Assembly (NCBI RefSeq): GCF_014643515.1
Contig: NZ_BMJP01000001.1
Coordinates: 310,001-374,000 of the forward strand
Source of the DNA: Sphingomonas prati
GTDB taxonomy: Bacteria > Pseudomonadota > Alphaproteobacteria > Sphingomonadales > Sphingomonadaceae
Reading direction: 5' to 3'
Length of the DNA stretch: 64,000 bases
The translations under genes and the position numbers were made by a program. The notes beneath the pieces are model-generated. The model was not told the DNA's origin. It ran no database searches and saw only the letters and a list, made by a program, of their open reading frames with translations. This document shows, one piece after another, positions 35,543-43,642 of the stretch (position 1 is the first letter of the stretch; every line of letters begins with the position of its first letter).

Positions 35543-35656
35543 CCCCCCTCCCTTTCAAGGGACGGGCTGGGGGTGGGTGGTACCGGCAAGCCTTCGCTGT
35601 CCCGCTGGTGAAGAGGTAGTACCCACCCCCAACCCCCTCCCTTGAAAGGGAGGGGC
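35543..35656. repeat. family D inverted repeat after rsmD
   Basis: CCCCTCCCTTTCAAGGGACGGG and an inverted partner ending TCCCTTGAAAGGGAGGGG flank matching GGGGGTGGGTGGTACC and GTACCCACCCCC inner arms. The whole block forms one long interrupted hairpin in the gap between rsmD and uvrD. Confidence 0.85.
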
Positions 35657-35693
35657 TTCGTTTGCGGCTCGTCCCCACCCACCCCCAACAAAC

Positions 35694-35721
35694 TTGCCCC
35701 CGCGGCCCGCGTTCCCTACCT
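35694..35721 (+). promoter_or_regulatory. probable uvrD promoter
   Basis: TTGCCC (35694-35699), 16 bp and CTACCT (35716-35721) form a promoter whose predicted start point falls at about 35728-35730, i.e. on the GTG start codon. The SOS box covers its -10 part. Confidence 0.45.
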
Positions 35722-35725
35722 GTTC
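35711..35725. promoter_or_regulatory. LexA/SOS box in front of uvrD
   Basis: GTTC-CCTACCT-GTTC matches exactly the alphaproteobacterial LexA consensus and lies 4 bases before the GTG start codon. Its position also argues that the coding region does not begin upstream of it. Confidence 0.65.
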
Positions 35726-35729
35726 GCGG

Positions 35730-38006
35730 GTGAACCAGCCGCTCTCTCCCTCGCCCGCCGATCCCGCCTATCTGCGCGGGTTGAACCCGCCGCAGCGGGA
35801 GGCGGTGCTGACGACCGAGGGCCCGGTGCTCGTGCTGGCGGGTGCGGGGACCGGCAAGACGTCCGCGCTCACCGCGCGACTCGCGCATCTGGTCGCGACG
35901 CGGCGGGCCTGGCCGTCGGAGATCCTGGCGGTCACGTTCACCAACAAGGCGGCGCGCGAGATGCGCGAGCGGATCGGGCGGATCCTGGGCGATGCGGTGG
36001 AGGGGATGCCGTGGCTCGGCACGTTCCACTCGATTGCGGCGAAGATGCTGCGCCGTCATGCCGAGCTGGTCGGGTTGCAGAGCAATTTCACGATCCTGGA
36101 CACCGACGACCAGCTGCGCTTGCTGAAACAGCTGATCGTCGCGGCGGAGATCGACGAGAAGCGCTGGACTCCGCGGATGCTGGCCGGGTTGATCGATCGC
36201 TGGAAGAACAAGGGCTGGGTGCCGGCCGATATCGACGCCGCGGAGTCGGAGGCGTTCGCCAACGGCCGCGGCGCGGAGCTGTACGCCGCCTATCAGGCGC
36301 GGCTGCGCGGCGTGAACGCGTGCGATTTCGGTGATCTGCTGCTCCACATGCTCGTCATCCTGAAGACGCATCGCGACGTGCTGACACTTTATCAGCAGCG
36401 CTTCAAATATGTGCTGGTCGACGAATATCAGGACACCAACAGCAGCCAGTATCTCTGGCTACGACTGATCGCGCAGGAGCGCCGCAACCTGTGCTGCGTG
36501 GGGGACGACGACCAGTCGATCTATTCGTGGCGCGGTGCACAGGTCGAGAACATCCTGCGGTTCGGGAAGGATTTCCCGGGCGCGGCGATCATCAAGCTGG
36601 AACAGAATTACCGGTCCACGCCGCACATCCTGGCCGCCGCATCGGGCGTGATCGCGCATAATGGCGGCCGGCTGGGCAAGACATTGTGGACGAAGGAGGC
36701 GCAGGGCGATCCGGTCAAGGTCGTCGGCGTGTGGGACGGGCCGGAGGAGGCGCGCCGCATCGCCGAGGAGATCGAGGGGCATCAGCGCGGGGGAGGCACT
36801 CTAGACCAGGTCGCGATCCTGGTGCGCGCACAGTTCCAGACGCGCGAGCTGGAAGACCGCTTCATCGCGATCGGCATGCCGTACCGGATCGTCGGCGGGT
36901 TCCGCTTCTACGAACGGGCCGAGATCCGCGACGCACTCGCCTATCTGCGCGTGATCAGCCAGCCGGCGGACGACCTGGCGTTCGAACGGATCGTCAACGT
37001 GCCGAAACGCGGCCTGGGCGACAAGGCGGTGGCCAAGATCCACATGGTCGCACGCGCGCAGGGGCTGCCGCTGTCCTATGCCGCCGCGCGGCTGCTCGAT
37101 ACGGACGAGCTGACCGGGGCGGCGCGCAAGTCGCTGGGCAATCTGGTCGGCGATATCGCGCGCTGGCGCGACCGGCTGGGCTCGCTCGGCCATGCCGAAC
37201 TGGCGCGGCAGATGCTCGACGAGAGCGGCTATACCGCGATGCTGCAGGCGGATCGCTCCGCCGAGGCGGCCGGGCGACTGGAGAACCTGACCGAGCTGGC
37301 GCGTGCGATGGAGGAGTATGAGACGCTGTCCGCGTTCCTCGAGCATGTCAGCCTGGTGATGGACAACGATGCCGCCGCGGACGAGGCGAAGGTGACGATC
37401 ATGACGATCCACGCCGCCAAGGGGCTGGAGTTCGACACCGTGTTCCTGGCCGGGTGGGAGGAAGGCGTGTTCCCGTCGCAGCGCGCGGTGGACGAAGGCG
37501 GGACCGCGGCGGTCGAGGAGGAGCGCCGGCTCGCCTATGTCGCGATCACCCGAGCGCGGCGGAAATGCTTCATCTTCCACGCGGCGAACCGGCGGATCTA
37601 CGGGCAGTGGACGTCGTCGATCCCGTCGCGCTTCGTGGGCGAGCTGCCCGCCGACCATGTCGATCAGGAAACGACGATGTCGGGCGGCGAGTCGTTGTGG
37701 CGCGCGCAGTGGTCGGAGCATCAAGACCCGTTCGCGCATCTCGGGCGCAGCGAAGGTCGCGGCCCCGGCTGGCAGCGGGCGGCCGCGACCGGGGTCGATC
37801 TGCGGCCGGCGCGGGTGGTGGAGGCGCGCACCTCGCCGACCAGCTTTGCGGCGAAACCGCGGGCGGACATCGCCGTGGGGATGCGAGTGTTCCACACCAA
37901 GTTCGGCTACGGGGCGGTGGCGACGATCGACGGGAACAAGCTGGACATCGACTTCGAGCTATCGGGGCGGAAGCGGGTGCTGGACAGCTTCATTCAGCCG
38001 GCTTGA
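35730..38006 (+). CDS. uvrD: ATP-dependent DNA helicase UvrD/PcrA
   Basis: A 758-residue SF1A helicase for nucleotide excision and mismatch repair. Motifs in order: Walker A AGAGTGKTSALTAR, Ia VTFTNKAAREM, II LVDEYQDTN, III GDDDQSIYSWRGA, IV LEQNYRS, V IMTIHAAKGLEFDTVFLAGW, VI RRLAYVAITRARR. The C-terminal segment VFHTKFGYGAVATIDG is a Tudor-like RNA-polymerase-binding tail typical of UvrD/PcrA. GTG 35730 is chosen because it immediately follows a promoter and SOS box and gives a normal N-terminus. There is no Shine-Dalgarno, so the mRNA is probably leaderless. Confidence 0.93.
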   Translation: MNQPLSPSPADPAYLRGLNPPQREAVLTTEGPVLVLAGAGTGKTSALTARLAHLVATRRAWPSEILAVTFTNKAAREMRERIGRILGDAVEGMPWLGTFHSIAAKMLRRHAELVGLQSNFTILDTDDQLRLLKQLIVAAEIDEKRWTPRMLAGLIDRWKNKGWVPADIDAAESEAFANGRGAELYAAYQARLRGVNACDFGDLLLHMLVILKTHRDVLTLYQQRFKYVLVDEYQDTNSSQYLWLRLIAQERRNLCCVGDDDQSIYSWRGAQVENILRFGKDFPGAAIIKLEQNYRSTPHILAAASGVIAHNGGRLGKTLWTKEAQGDPVKVVGVWDGPEEARRIAEEIEGHQRGGGTLDQVAILVRAQFQTRELEDRFIAIGMPYRIVGGFRFYERAEIRDALAYLRVISQPADDLAFERIVNVPKRGLGDKAVAKIHMVARAQGLPLSYAAARLLDTDELTGAARKSLGNLVGDIARWRDRLGSLGHAELARQMLDESGYTAMLQADRSAEAAGRLENLTELARAMEEYETLSAFLEHVSLVMDNDAAADEAKVTIMTIHAAKGLEFDTVFLAGWEEGVFPSQRAVDEGGTAAVEEERRLAYVAITRARRKCFIFHAANRRIYGQWTSSIPSRFVGELPADHVDQETTMSGGESLWRAQWSEHQDPFAHLGRSEGRGPGWQRAAATGVDLRPARVVEARTSPTSFAAKPRADIAVGMRVFHTKFGYGAVATIDGNKLDIDFELSGRKRVLDSFIQPA

Positions 38007-38068
38007 GGACGCCTTAGCGTTTGGATTCGTGACGAATTCCTGAAACCTGGTCCGACCCGCCTCCCCGC

Positions 38069-38485
38069 CTATTTCGCCCGATCAGGTCGCATGTAGGGCA
38101 CGAAATCATCCAGAACCACGAAGCCGCCCTGCATGCGCGTGTTGCGGTCGATCAGGCGGACCGCGTCGAGTCGGCAGGCCGAACCGCCGTACAGGGTCGA
38201 TACGGGGATCACGTTCCAGTCGAGCCAGCTCGCGCCCGATTGCGGCGCGTTGAGATATTTGCGGCCGCCGCCGACGTCGTAGAGCAGACCGACACCGGTG
38301 ATAACCTGGGTCGATTGGACCGACGACAGCGGCAGGCAGCGGACGGGTTCGCCGCGGACCAGACCCTTGGTGGCCTTGGCAAGTTCCGCCTGCCCGCGTT
38401 CGGCCAATGTCTGGCGGTCGCGTGCGGCGACGGGGGCCGTCACGATGGCGGCCAGCATGGCGCAGCTTAGCAAAAACCTCTTCAT
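38069..38485 (-). CDS. small exported protein of unknown function
   Basis: This 138-residue protein has a clean signal peptide (MKRFLLSCAMLAAIVTAPVAARD). The mature part has two cysteines (VRCLPL and SACRLD) that could form a disulfide, and ends with MQGGFVVLDDFVPYMRPD. I recognise no domain, although similar short periplasmic proteins are frequent in sphingomonads. It is transcribed divergently from cobA across about 140 bp and convergently with uvrD. An AGGAGG lies 18 bases before the ATG. Confidence 0.75.
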   Translation of the reverse strand: MKRFLLSCAMLAAIVTAPVAARDRQTLAERGQAELAKATKGLVRGEPVRCLPLSSVQSTQVITGVGLLYDVGGGRKYLNAPQSGASWLDWNVIPVSTLYGGSACRLDAVRLIDRNTRMQGGFVVLDDFVPYMRPDRAK

Positions 38486-38623
38486 CACCGCATTCTCCGA
38501 TCCTCCTGACGATATAGGGTGCGCGAGATAAAGCGCATCTGGCCGCGGGGTCGGAAGCCCAGCTTTGCTCCCGTCAAGCAATCGGAGATTGTGGCGGTGG
38601 CGCGGGTGGCCCATCTGCCGGTC

Positions 38624-39415
38624 ATGGCAAATCTTCTCGATCCTGCGGCGCGTGGACGCGTCATCCTGGTAGGGGCCGGCCCGGGCGATCCGGATCTGCT
38701 GACGTTGCGCGCCGTGGAGGCGCTGCGGTCGGCCGACGTCGTCGTGCATGACGGGCTGATCGATCCGCGTGTGCTCGATCACGCGCCCGCATCGGCGCAG
38801 CGTATCTCGGTCGCCAAGCAGCGCAGCCGCCATACGGTGCCGCAGGAGGGGATCAACGCCCTGATCGTGGCGCATGTCCGTGCGGGCAGCGTGGTCGTGC
38901 GGTTGAAGGGCGGCGACCCGTTCGTGTTCGGGCGCGGTGGCGAGGAGGTCGAGGCCGTCCGTGCCGCCGGCTTGCGCGTCGATGTGGTGCCCGGCGTGTC
39001 GGCGGCGCTGGGTTGTGCGGCGGAAGCGATGCTGCCGCTGACGCACCGCGACTGGTCGTCGGCGGTCAGCTTCGTCGCGGGGCAGTGCAAGGGGCTGTCC
39101 GACCAGAACTGGGCCGGGCTGGCGGGCAAGGGTCGCACGTTGGTGATCTACATGGGCCTGGCGAACGCCACCGCGATCGCGGACAAGCTGATGGCGGACG
39201 GTGTTTCGCCCGGCATGCCGGTGGCGGTGCTTGAACGCGGCACCCTGCCCGGATCGCGCGCGATGCGGACGCTGCTGGCGGACCTGGGCGACATGACGGT
39301 GCGTGAACGGATCGCCAGCCCGGCGATCATCGTGGTGGGTCAGGTCGTGCTGCTGTCCGACGCGCAGGACCGGCTGCACCAAATCGCAACCCAAGCAGCG
39401 GAGGCGTTCGCATGA
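38624..39415 (+). CDS. cobA: uroporphyrinogen-III C-methyltransferase
   Basis: A 263-residue SAM-dependent enzyme making precorrin-2, the precursor of siroheme used by the sulfite reductase two genes downstream. Motifs: VILVGAGPGDPDLLTLRAV, DVVVHDGLID, VVRLKGGDPFVFGRGGEEVE, VVPGVSAALGCAA and YMGLAN. It is a single-domain SUMT without the CysG dehydrogenase/chelatase part, so siroheme completion needs another gene. ATG 38624 fits the family N-terminus, but no ribosome site supports it. The stop overlaps the DUF2849 start (ATGA). Confidence 0.93.
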   Translation: MANLLDPAARGRVILVGAGPGDPDLLTLRAVEALRSADVVVHDGLIDPRVLDHAPASAQRISVAKQRSRHTVPQEGINALIVAHVRAGSVVVRLKGGDPFVFGRGGEEVEAVRAAGLRVDVVPGVSAALGCAAEAMLPLTHRDWSSAVSFVAGQCKGLSDQNWAGLAGKGRTLVIYMGLANATAIADKLMADGVSPGMPVAVLERGTLPGSRAMRTLLADLGDMTVRERIASPAIIVVGQVVLLSDAQDRLHQIATQAAEAFA

Positions 39416-39750
39416 AGATCTTGACCGGCCAGGACCTGGCATCGGGCGACGTGACGTGGTGGACCGGCAGCGGCTGGTCGCTGCACCTGTTCGATGCGGT
39501 CGATGTGGGCGACGCGGGGCCGGCGATCGCCGCGGCCGAGGAGAAGGCGCTGCGCGTCAACGTTCCTTACGTGATCGACGCGACGCAGACCGCGGACGGG
39601 CCGATGCCGGCGCACATCAAGGATCGCATCCGTGCGGCCGGGCCGACCGTGCATCCCGCATTCGGCATCCATCCCGAAATTCCGATCCTGAAGACGCCCG
39701 CGCAGCATGAGAACAACGCCGACGCCCCGTCCGAAGTGAAGGCGAACTGA
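39412..39750 (+). CDS. DUF2849 protein of the sulfite-reductase operon
   Basis: A 112-residue soluble protein without cysteines (KILTGQDLASGDVTWW at the start, PYVIDATQTADGPMP in the middle). DUF2849 is known to me only as a partner gene of sulfite/nitrite reductase in Alphaproteobacteria. It is coupled by ATGA to cobA and ends one base before the cysI-like start, which suggests a role in assembly, siroheme insertion or electron delivery. The function is undetermined. Confidence 0.88.
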   Translation: MKILTGQDLASGDVTWWTGSGWSLHLFDAVDVGDAGPAIAAAEEKALRVNVPYVIDATQTADGPMPAHIKDRIRAAGPTVHPAFGIHPEIPILKTPAQHENNADAPSEVKAN

Positions 39751-39751
39751 G

Positions 39752-41425
39752 ATGTACAAGTACGACACCTACGACCAGACGCTGGTCGATGCGCGCGTCG
39801 CGGATTTCGGTGACCAGGTCGCGCGCCGCCTGTCGGGCGAAATGACCGAGGACCAGTTCAAGCCGCTCCGGCTGATGAACGGGCTCTATCTGCAGCTTCA
39901 CGCCTATATGCTGCGCGTCGCGATCCCGTACGGGACGCTCGACAGCCGGCAGATGCGGATGCTGGGGTCGATCGCGCGCGATTACGACCGCGGTTACGGC
40001 CACTTCACGACGCGCCAGAACTTGCAGTTCAACTGGATCAAGCTCGAGGATACGCCCGAGATCCTGGCCAAGCTGGCGACCGTCGAGATGCATGCCATCC
40101 AGACGTCGGGCAACTGCATCCGCAACATCTCGTCCGATCAATATGCGGGCGCGGCGGCGGACGAGGTCGGCGATCCGCGGCCGTGGGCGGAGCTGCTGCG
40201 CCAGTGGTCGAGCTTCCACCCGGAATTCAGCTACCTGCCGCGCAAGTTCAAGATCGCGGTAATCGGGGCGGAGCAGGACCGCGCGGCGATCCAGCTGCAC
40301 GACATCGGGTTGCAGATGCGGCGCGACGACGCCGGCGAACTTGGCTTCCGCGTACTGGTGGGTGGTGGCATGGGGCGGACGCCGATGATCGGATCCGTGA
40401 TCCGTGATTTCATCCCGGCGGCCGACCTGCTGAGCTATGTCGAGGCGTGCCTGCGGGTCTACAACCGCTACGGCCGGCGCGACAATATCTACAAGGCGCG
40501 GATCAAGATTCTCGTCCACGAACTCGGCGCGCCGGAATATGCGCGCCAGGTCGAGGAGGAATGGACGCATGTGAAGACGCTCGGGCTCGATCCGCCGCAG
40601 GCCGAGTATGACCGGATCGCGGCGTTCTTCGCCCCGCCCGCGTTCGCAGAAGGCCTGCCGACCGAGATCGACCGCAGCGACGCGGGCTTCGCACACTGGG
40701 TCGACCAGAATACCGCCGCGCACAAGGCCGCGGGTTATGCGATCGTGACGGTCAGCCTGAAGCCGACCGGCGGTATTCCGGGCGATGCGACCGCGGACCA
40801 GATCGACCTGATCGCCGACCTCGCCGAACGCTACAGCTTCGACGAGATGCGCATCACGCACAGCCAGAATGTCGTGTTGCCGCATGTCCAGCGGCAGGAT
40901 TTGCGTGCGATCTGGGATGCACTGGTCGCCGCGGGGCTCGCCACCGCGAACCTCGATCTGGTGACCGACATCATCGCCTGCCCGGGCCTCGATTATTGCA
41001 GCCTGGCCAATGCCCGGTCGATCCCGGTCGCGCAGAAGATCACGGAACGGTTCGCCGATCCGGACCGGCAGCGCGATATCGGCGAGCTGAAGCTGAAGAT
41101 CAGCGGCTGCATCAACGCGTGCGGCCACCACCATGCCGGCCACATCGGGATCCTGGGCGTAGACCGGAAGGGCGAGGAGAATTACCAGCTCTCGTTCGGC
41201 GGATCGGCGGCGGAGGATACCAGCATCGCCAAGATCATCGGCCCCGGTTTTTCCGAGGACGGCGTGGTCGACGCGGTCGAGAAGGCGGTCGAAACATACC
41301 GCGGGCTGCGCGAGCCGGGCGAGCGGTTCCTCGACACCTACCGCCGGGTCGGCCTGCAACCGTTCAAGGCCGCGATCTATGGTGACGCCGGCTCCACGAC
41401 GCCGGTGCGGGAGCCGGTGGCATGA
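39752..41425 (+). CDS. cysI: assimilatory sulfite (or nitrite/sulfite) reductase, hemoprotein subunit
   Basis: This 557-residue siroheme/4Fe-4S enzyme reduces sulfite to sulfide. The cluster cysteines are visible in two late motifs, ACPGLDYCSLA and SGCINACGHHHAGH (C-x5-C and C-x3-C). The two-fold repeated ferredoxin-like half-domains are represented by GYGHFTTRQNLQFNWIK and RITHSQNVVLPHV. Context with cobA, cysH and DUF934 argues for sulfite rather than nitrite as substrate. No flavoprotein CysJ is adjacent, so the electron donor may be ferredoxin or an unlinked reductase. Its stop overlaps the DUF934 start (ATGA). Confidence 0.9.
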   Translation: MYKYDTYDQTLVDARVADFGDQVARRLSGEMTEDQFKPLRLMNGLYLQLHAYMLRVAIPYGTLDSRQMRMLGSIARDYDRGYGHFTTRQNLQFNWIKLEDTPEILAKLATVEMHAIQTSGNCIRNISSDQYAGAAADEVGDPRPWAELLRQWSSFHPEFSYLPRKFKIAVIGAEQDRAAIQLHDIGLQMRRDDAGELGFRVLVGGGMGRTPMIGSVIRDFIPAADLLSYVEACLRVYNRYGRRDNIYKARIKILVHELGAPEYARQVEEEWTHVKTLGLDPPQAEYDRIAAFFAPPAFAEGLPTEIDRSDAGFAHWVDQNTAAHKAAGYAIVTVSLKPTGGIPGDATADQIDLIADLAERYSFDEMRITHSQNVVLPHVQRQDLRAIWDALVAAGLATANLDLVTDIIACPGLDYCSLANARSIPVAQKITERFADPDRQRDIGELKLKISGCINACGHHHAGHIGILGVDRKGEENYQLSFGGSAAEDTSIAKIIGPGFSEDGVVDAVEKAVETYRGLREPGERFLDTYRRVGLQPFKAAIYGDAGSTTPVREPVA

Positions 41426-41838
41426 TCCGTTTCCGTGACGATGTCGCCCACGACGCGCCCCCCGCCCCGCTGGCCGAGTTCGTCGGCGAGAGCAACGCGA
41501 CCGCGGTGCGGCTGGAACCGACCGACGATGCGCGCGCGCTGTTGCCGCACCTCGATCGGCTGGCGCTGATCGAGGTCGCTTTCCCCAAGTTCCGCGACGG
41601 GCGCGGGTATAGCGCGGGGCGGATCCTGCGCGAGGCCGGCTATCTCGGCGAACTCCGTGCGCAGGGCGATCTGCTCGTGGATCAGATCCCGCTGATGCGG
41701 CGCTGCGGGTTCGATTCGTTCGTGCCCGACGTGCCGGTCGACGAGGCGGCGCTGGCCCGCACGCTCGACCGCTACCCGAACGTGTATCAGAAGGCAGCCG
41801 ACGGCCGAAGTCCGGTCTGGGCCTTGCGACATGGGTGA
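41422..41838 (+). CDS. DUF934 protein of the sulfate-assimilation operon
   Basis: A 138-residue soluble protein with the family core LALIEVAFPKFRDGRGYSAG, RILREAGYLGELRAQGDLL and a single Cys in MRRCGFD. DUF934 genes are typically wedged between cysI and cysH, and the function is unproven. Here it overlaps both neighbours (ATGA with cysI and 8 bp with cysH), implying tight stoichiometry. Confidence 0.9.
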   Translation: MIRFRDDVAHDAPPAPLAEFVGESNATAVRLEPTDDARALLPHLDRLALIEVAFPKFRDGRGYSAGRILREAGYLGELRAQGDLLVDQIPLMRRCGFDSFVPDVPVDEAALARTLDRYPNVYQKAADGRSPVWALRHG

Positions 41839-42601
41839 GCCCGCGCGCCGGATCGACATGATCGATACCGCCCCGGCGTTCACCGCCGCAGACGTCGCGG
41901 CACTGAACGCGCGCTACGACGGCGTGGCGACCGACGTCATGCTGCGCGAACTGGTAACCGGCGAACTGGCCGGGCGGATCGCTTTGGTATCCTCGTTCGG
42001 CGCGGAGTCGGCGGTGCTGCTGCACCTGGTGTCGGAGATCGACCGGAGCGTGCCGCTGGTGTTCACCAACACGCAGAAGATGTTCGGCGAGACGCTGGCG
42101 TACCGCGACGCGCTGTCCGAGCAGCTGGGCTTTACCGACCTGCGCGTCTATCGCCCCGATCCGGCCGCGCTGGCGAAGAAGGACGGCACGGGTCTGCGCT
42201 GGTCCTACGATCCGGACGGCTGCTGCGAAATCCGCAAGGTGGAGCCGCTGGCGCGCGCGCTGGCGCCGTTCGATGCCTGGATCAGCGGGCGGAAGGGGTT
42301 CCAGGCCAAGACCCGCACCGCCCTGCCGCGCTTCGAACTGGACGAGACGGACGGGTACGGCCGGCTGAAGATCAACCCGCTGGCGAGCTGGACCAAGCCG
42401 GAGCTCGACGCCTATTTCGTCGAGCACAAGCTGCCACCCCACCCGCTCGTCGAGCAGGGCTATCTGTCGATCGGCTGCCAGCCCTGCACGAGCAAGGTGC
42501 GCCCGGGCGAGGACCCGCGTGCGGGCCGCTGGCGCGGGTGGGACAAGATGGAATGCGGGATCCATGTGAGCGAACTGCCGGGAGAAGAGCCGGCATTCTG
42601 A
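41831..42601 (+). CDS. cysH: phosphoadenylyl/adenylyl-sulfate reductase
   Basis: A 256-residue reductase making sulfite from activated sulfate. It shows LVSSFGAESAVLLHLV (PP-loop), FTNTQKMFGETLAYRD, and the cysteines of a 4Fe-4S cluster (DGCCEIRK and GCQPC). The C-terminal catalytic cysteine is in MECGIH. The CC...CxxC cluster is characteristic of APS-using or dual-specificity enzymes, so APS may be the substrate. ATG 41831 overlaps the DUF934 end; ATG 41858 is an alternative start. Confidence 0.93.
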   Translation: MGEPARRIDMIDTAPAFTAADVAALNARYDGVATDVMLRELVTGELAGRIALVSSFGAESAVLLHLVSEIDRSVPLVFTNTQKMFGETLAYRDALSEQLGFTDLRVYRPDPAALAKKDGTGLRWSYDPDGCCEIRKVEPLARALAPFDAWISGRKGFQAKTRTALPRFELDETDGYGRLKINPLASWTKPELDAYFVEHKLPPHPLVEQGYLSIGCQPCTSKVRPGEDPRAGRWRGWDKMECGIHVSELPGEEPAF

Positions 42602-42624
42602 GGGCCTGAATGTGGCTCGGTTTT

Positions 42625-42727
42625 GTATCCCGGCGGAGGCCGGGATCCAGCTGGGTCGCAGGCGGGGGTCTCGCCTCATAGGTTTGTCACGCACGCCAAG
42701 CTGTATCCCCGCATCCGCGGGGATACC
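42625..42727. repeat. family B repeats after cysH
   Basis: Two palindromic units, GTATCCCGGCGGAGGCCGGGAT at 42625 and GTATCCCCGCATCCGCGGGGAT near 42703, are separated by about 50 bp. They lie in the convergent gap between cysH and the outer-membrane protein gene. The gap holds no gene. Confidence 0.82.
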
Positions 42728-42783
42728 GATGGCCGGCTTTGCGGGAGCGAACGTCCGACCGGACGTTGCGCCCCCGACCCCTC

Positions 42784-43560
42784 TTACTTGAAGCGGAACC
42801 CCGCACCCAGCAGTGCGCGCTGGCGGGCGGTGTGGTCGCTATACTGCGAGTACTTATACTCGGCATTGACGTAGAACTTGTCGTTAAGCGAATATTCCGC
42901 GCCGCCGCCAAGCTGGTATCCATCGGTGTTGAAGTGATCGTAGAAACCACCCGCACCGTTGACGCCGCTGAAGCTCTTGCGCTGTTCGTTGTTGACGAAG
43001 CCGGCCTTGCCGTAGACCAGCACCTGCGGCGTCACCAGGTAACCGGCGCGGACCGCGGCGCCATATTCCTGGAAGCTCTTGTGGCAGACCGTGCCGCCGG
43101 ACACGCCCGGCGTGCAATTCTCGCCGTCGCTGTTCCAGATCGTGCCTTCCGCGCCGACGACGATCTTGTCGCCGATCTGGCCGTCGAAGCCGACGAGGCC
43201 ACCATAGCCGATCGAACTGTCGTTCGTGCCCTGCGACTGGAACCGGTCGTAGCCGACCTGGCCTTCGACACGGAAACCGCGGAACGACGTGCCGTTGCCG
43301 CCCGTGCTGCTCGCCTTGGTGTAGCTGGCGGCGGTGTCGGCCGGTGCCGGGGCCGGCGCGGCGGTGTCGGTCGGGGCTGGTGCGGCGGTCGACGGATCGG
43401 TCGGCGCGGGCGCGGCCATCGCCGGGTCGGTCACCGGTGCGTCGGTGGCCGGCGCGGTGGCGGTCGTCGGGTCGGGCGCGGGCGTGGTGGTGTCCTGCGC
43501 GAACGCGACCTGCGCGGTGGCGGCGGCGATGAGGGCGGCGGTTACGACGGATTTATGCAC
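42784..43560 (-). CDS. outer-membrane beta-barrel protein with Ala/Pro/Thr-rich linker
   Basis: A 258-residue protein starting at GTG 43560 behind a textbook ribosome site (AAAGGAGG). A signal peptide (VVTAALIAAATAQVAFAQ) is followed by a 55-residue low-complexity linker of repeated APAPTD/ATDP-like units. An eight-strand OmpA/Omp25-like barrel follows, with alternating aromatic strands (GFRVEGQVGYDRFQSQG, AEYKYSQYS) ending in aromatic FRFK. There is one Cys pair in the barrel (NCTPG, VCHKS). The linker may reach into or across the periplasm. Function is probably structural, akin to small porin-like OMPs. Confidence 0.85.
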   Translation of the reverse strand: MHKSVVTAALIAAATAQVAFAQDTTTPAPDPTTATAPATDAPVTDPAMAAPAPTDPSTAAPAPTDTAAPAPAPADTAASYTKASSTGGNGTSFRGFRVEGQVGYDRFQSQGTNDSSIGYGGLVGFDGQIGDKIVVGAEGTIWNSDGENCTPGVSGGTVCHKSFQEYGAAVRAGYLVTPQVLVYGKAGFVNNEQRKSFSGVNGAGGFYDHFNTDGYQLGGGAEYSLNDKFYVNAEYKYSQYSDHTARQRALLGAGFRFK

Positions 43561-43642
43561 GAATGTCCTCCTTTGGAACTCAAGGAGCGCAGCGTCTATC
43601 AGTCCTGCCTGAACCGCGGCTGACAGTTTTTGTAAGGAATGA

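Noticed and set aside
39617-42694. A 1025-codon minus-strand frame opposite cysI and cysH
   Set aside because: Same shadow effect in high-G+C DNA; the opposite strand encodes well-defined overlapping operon genes.
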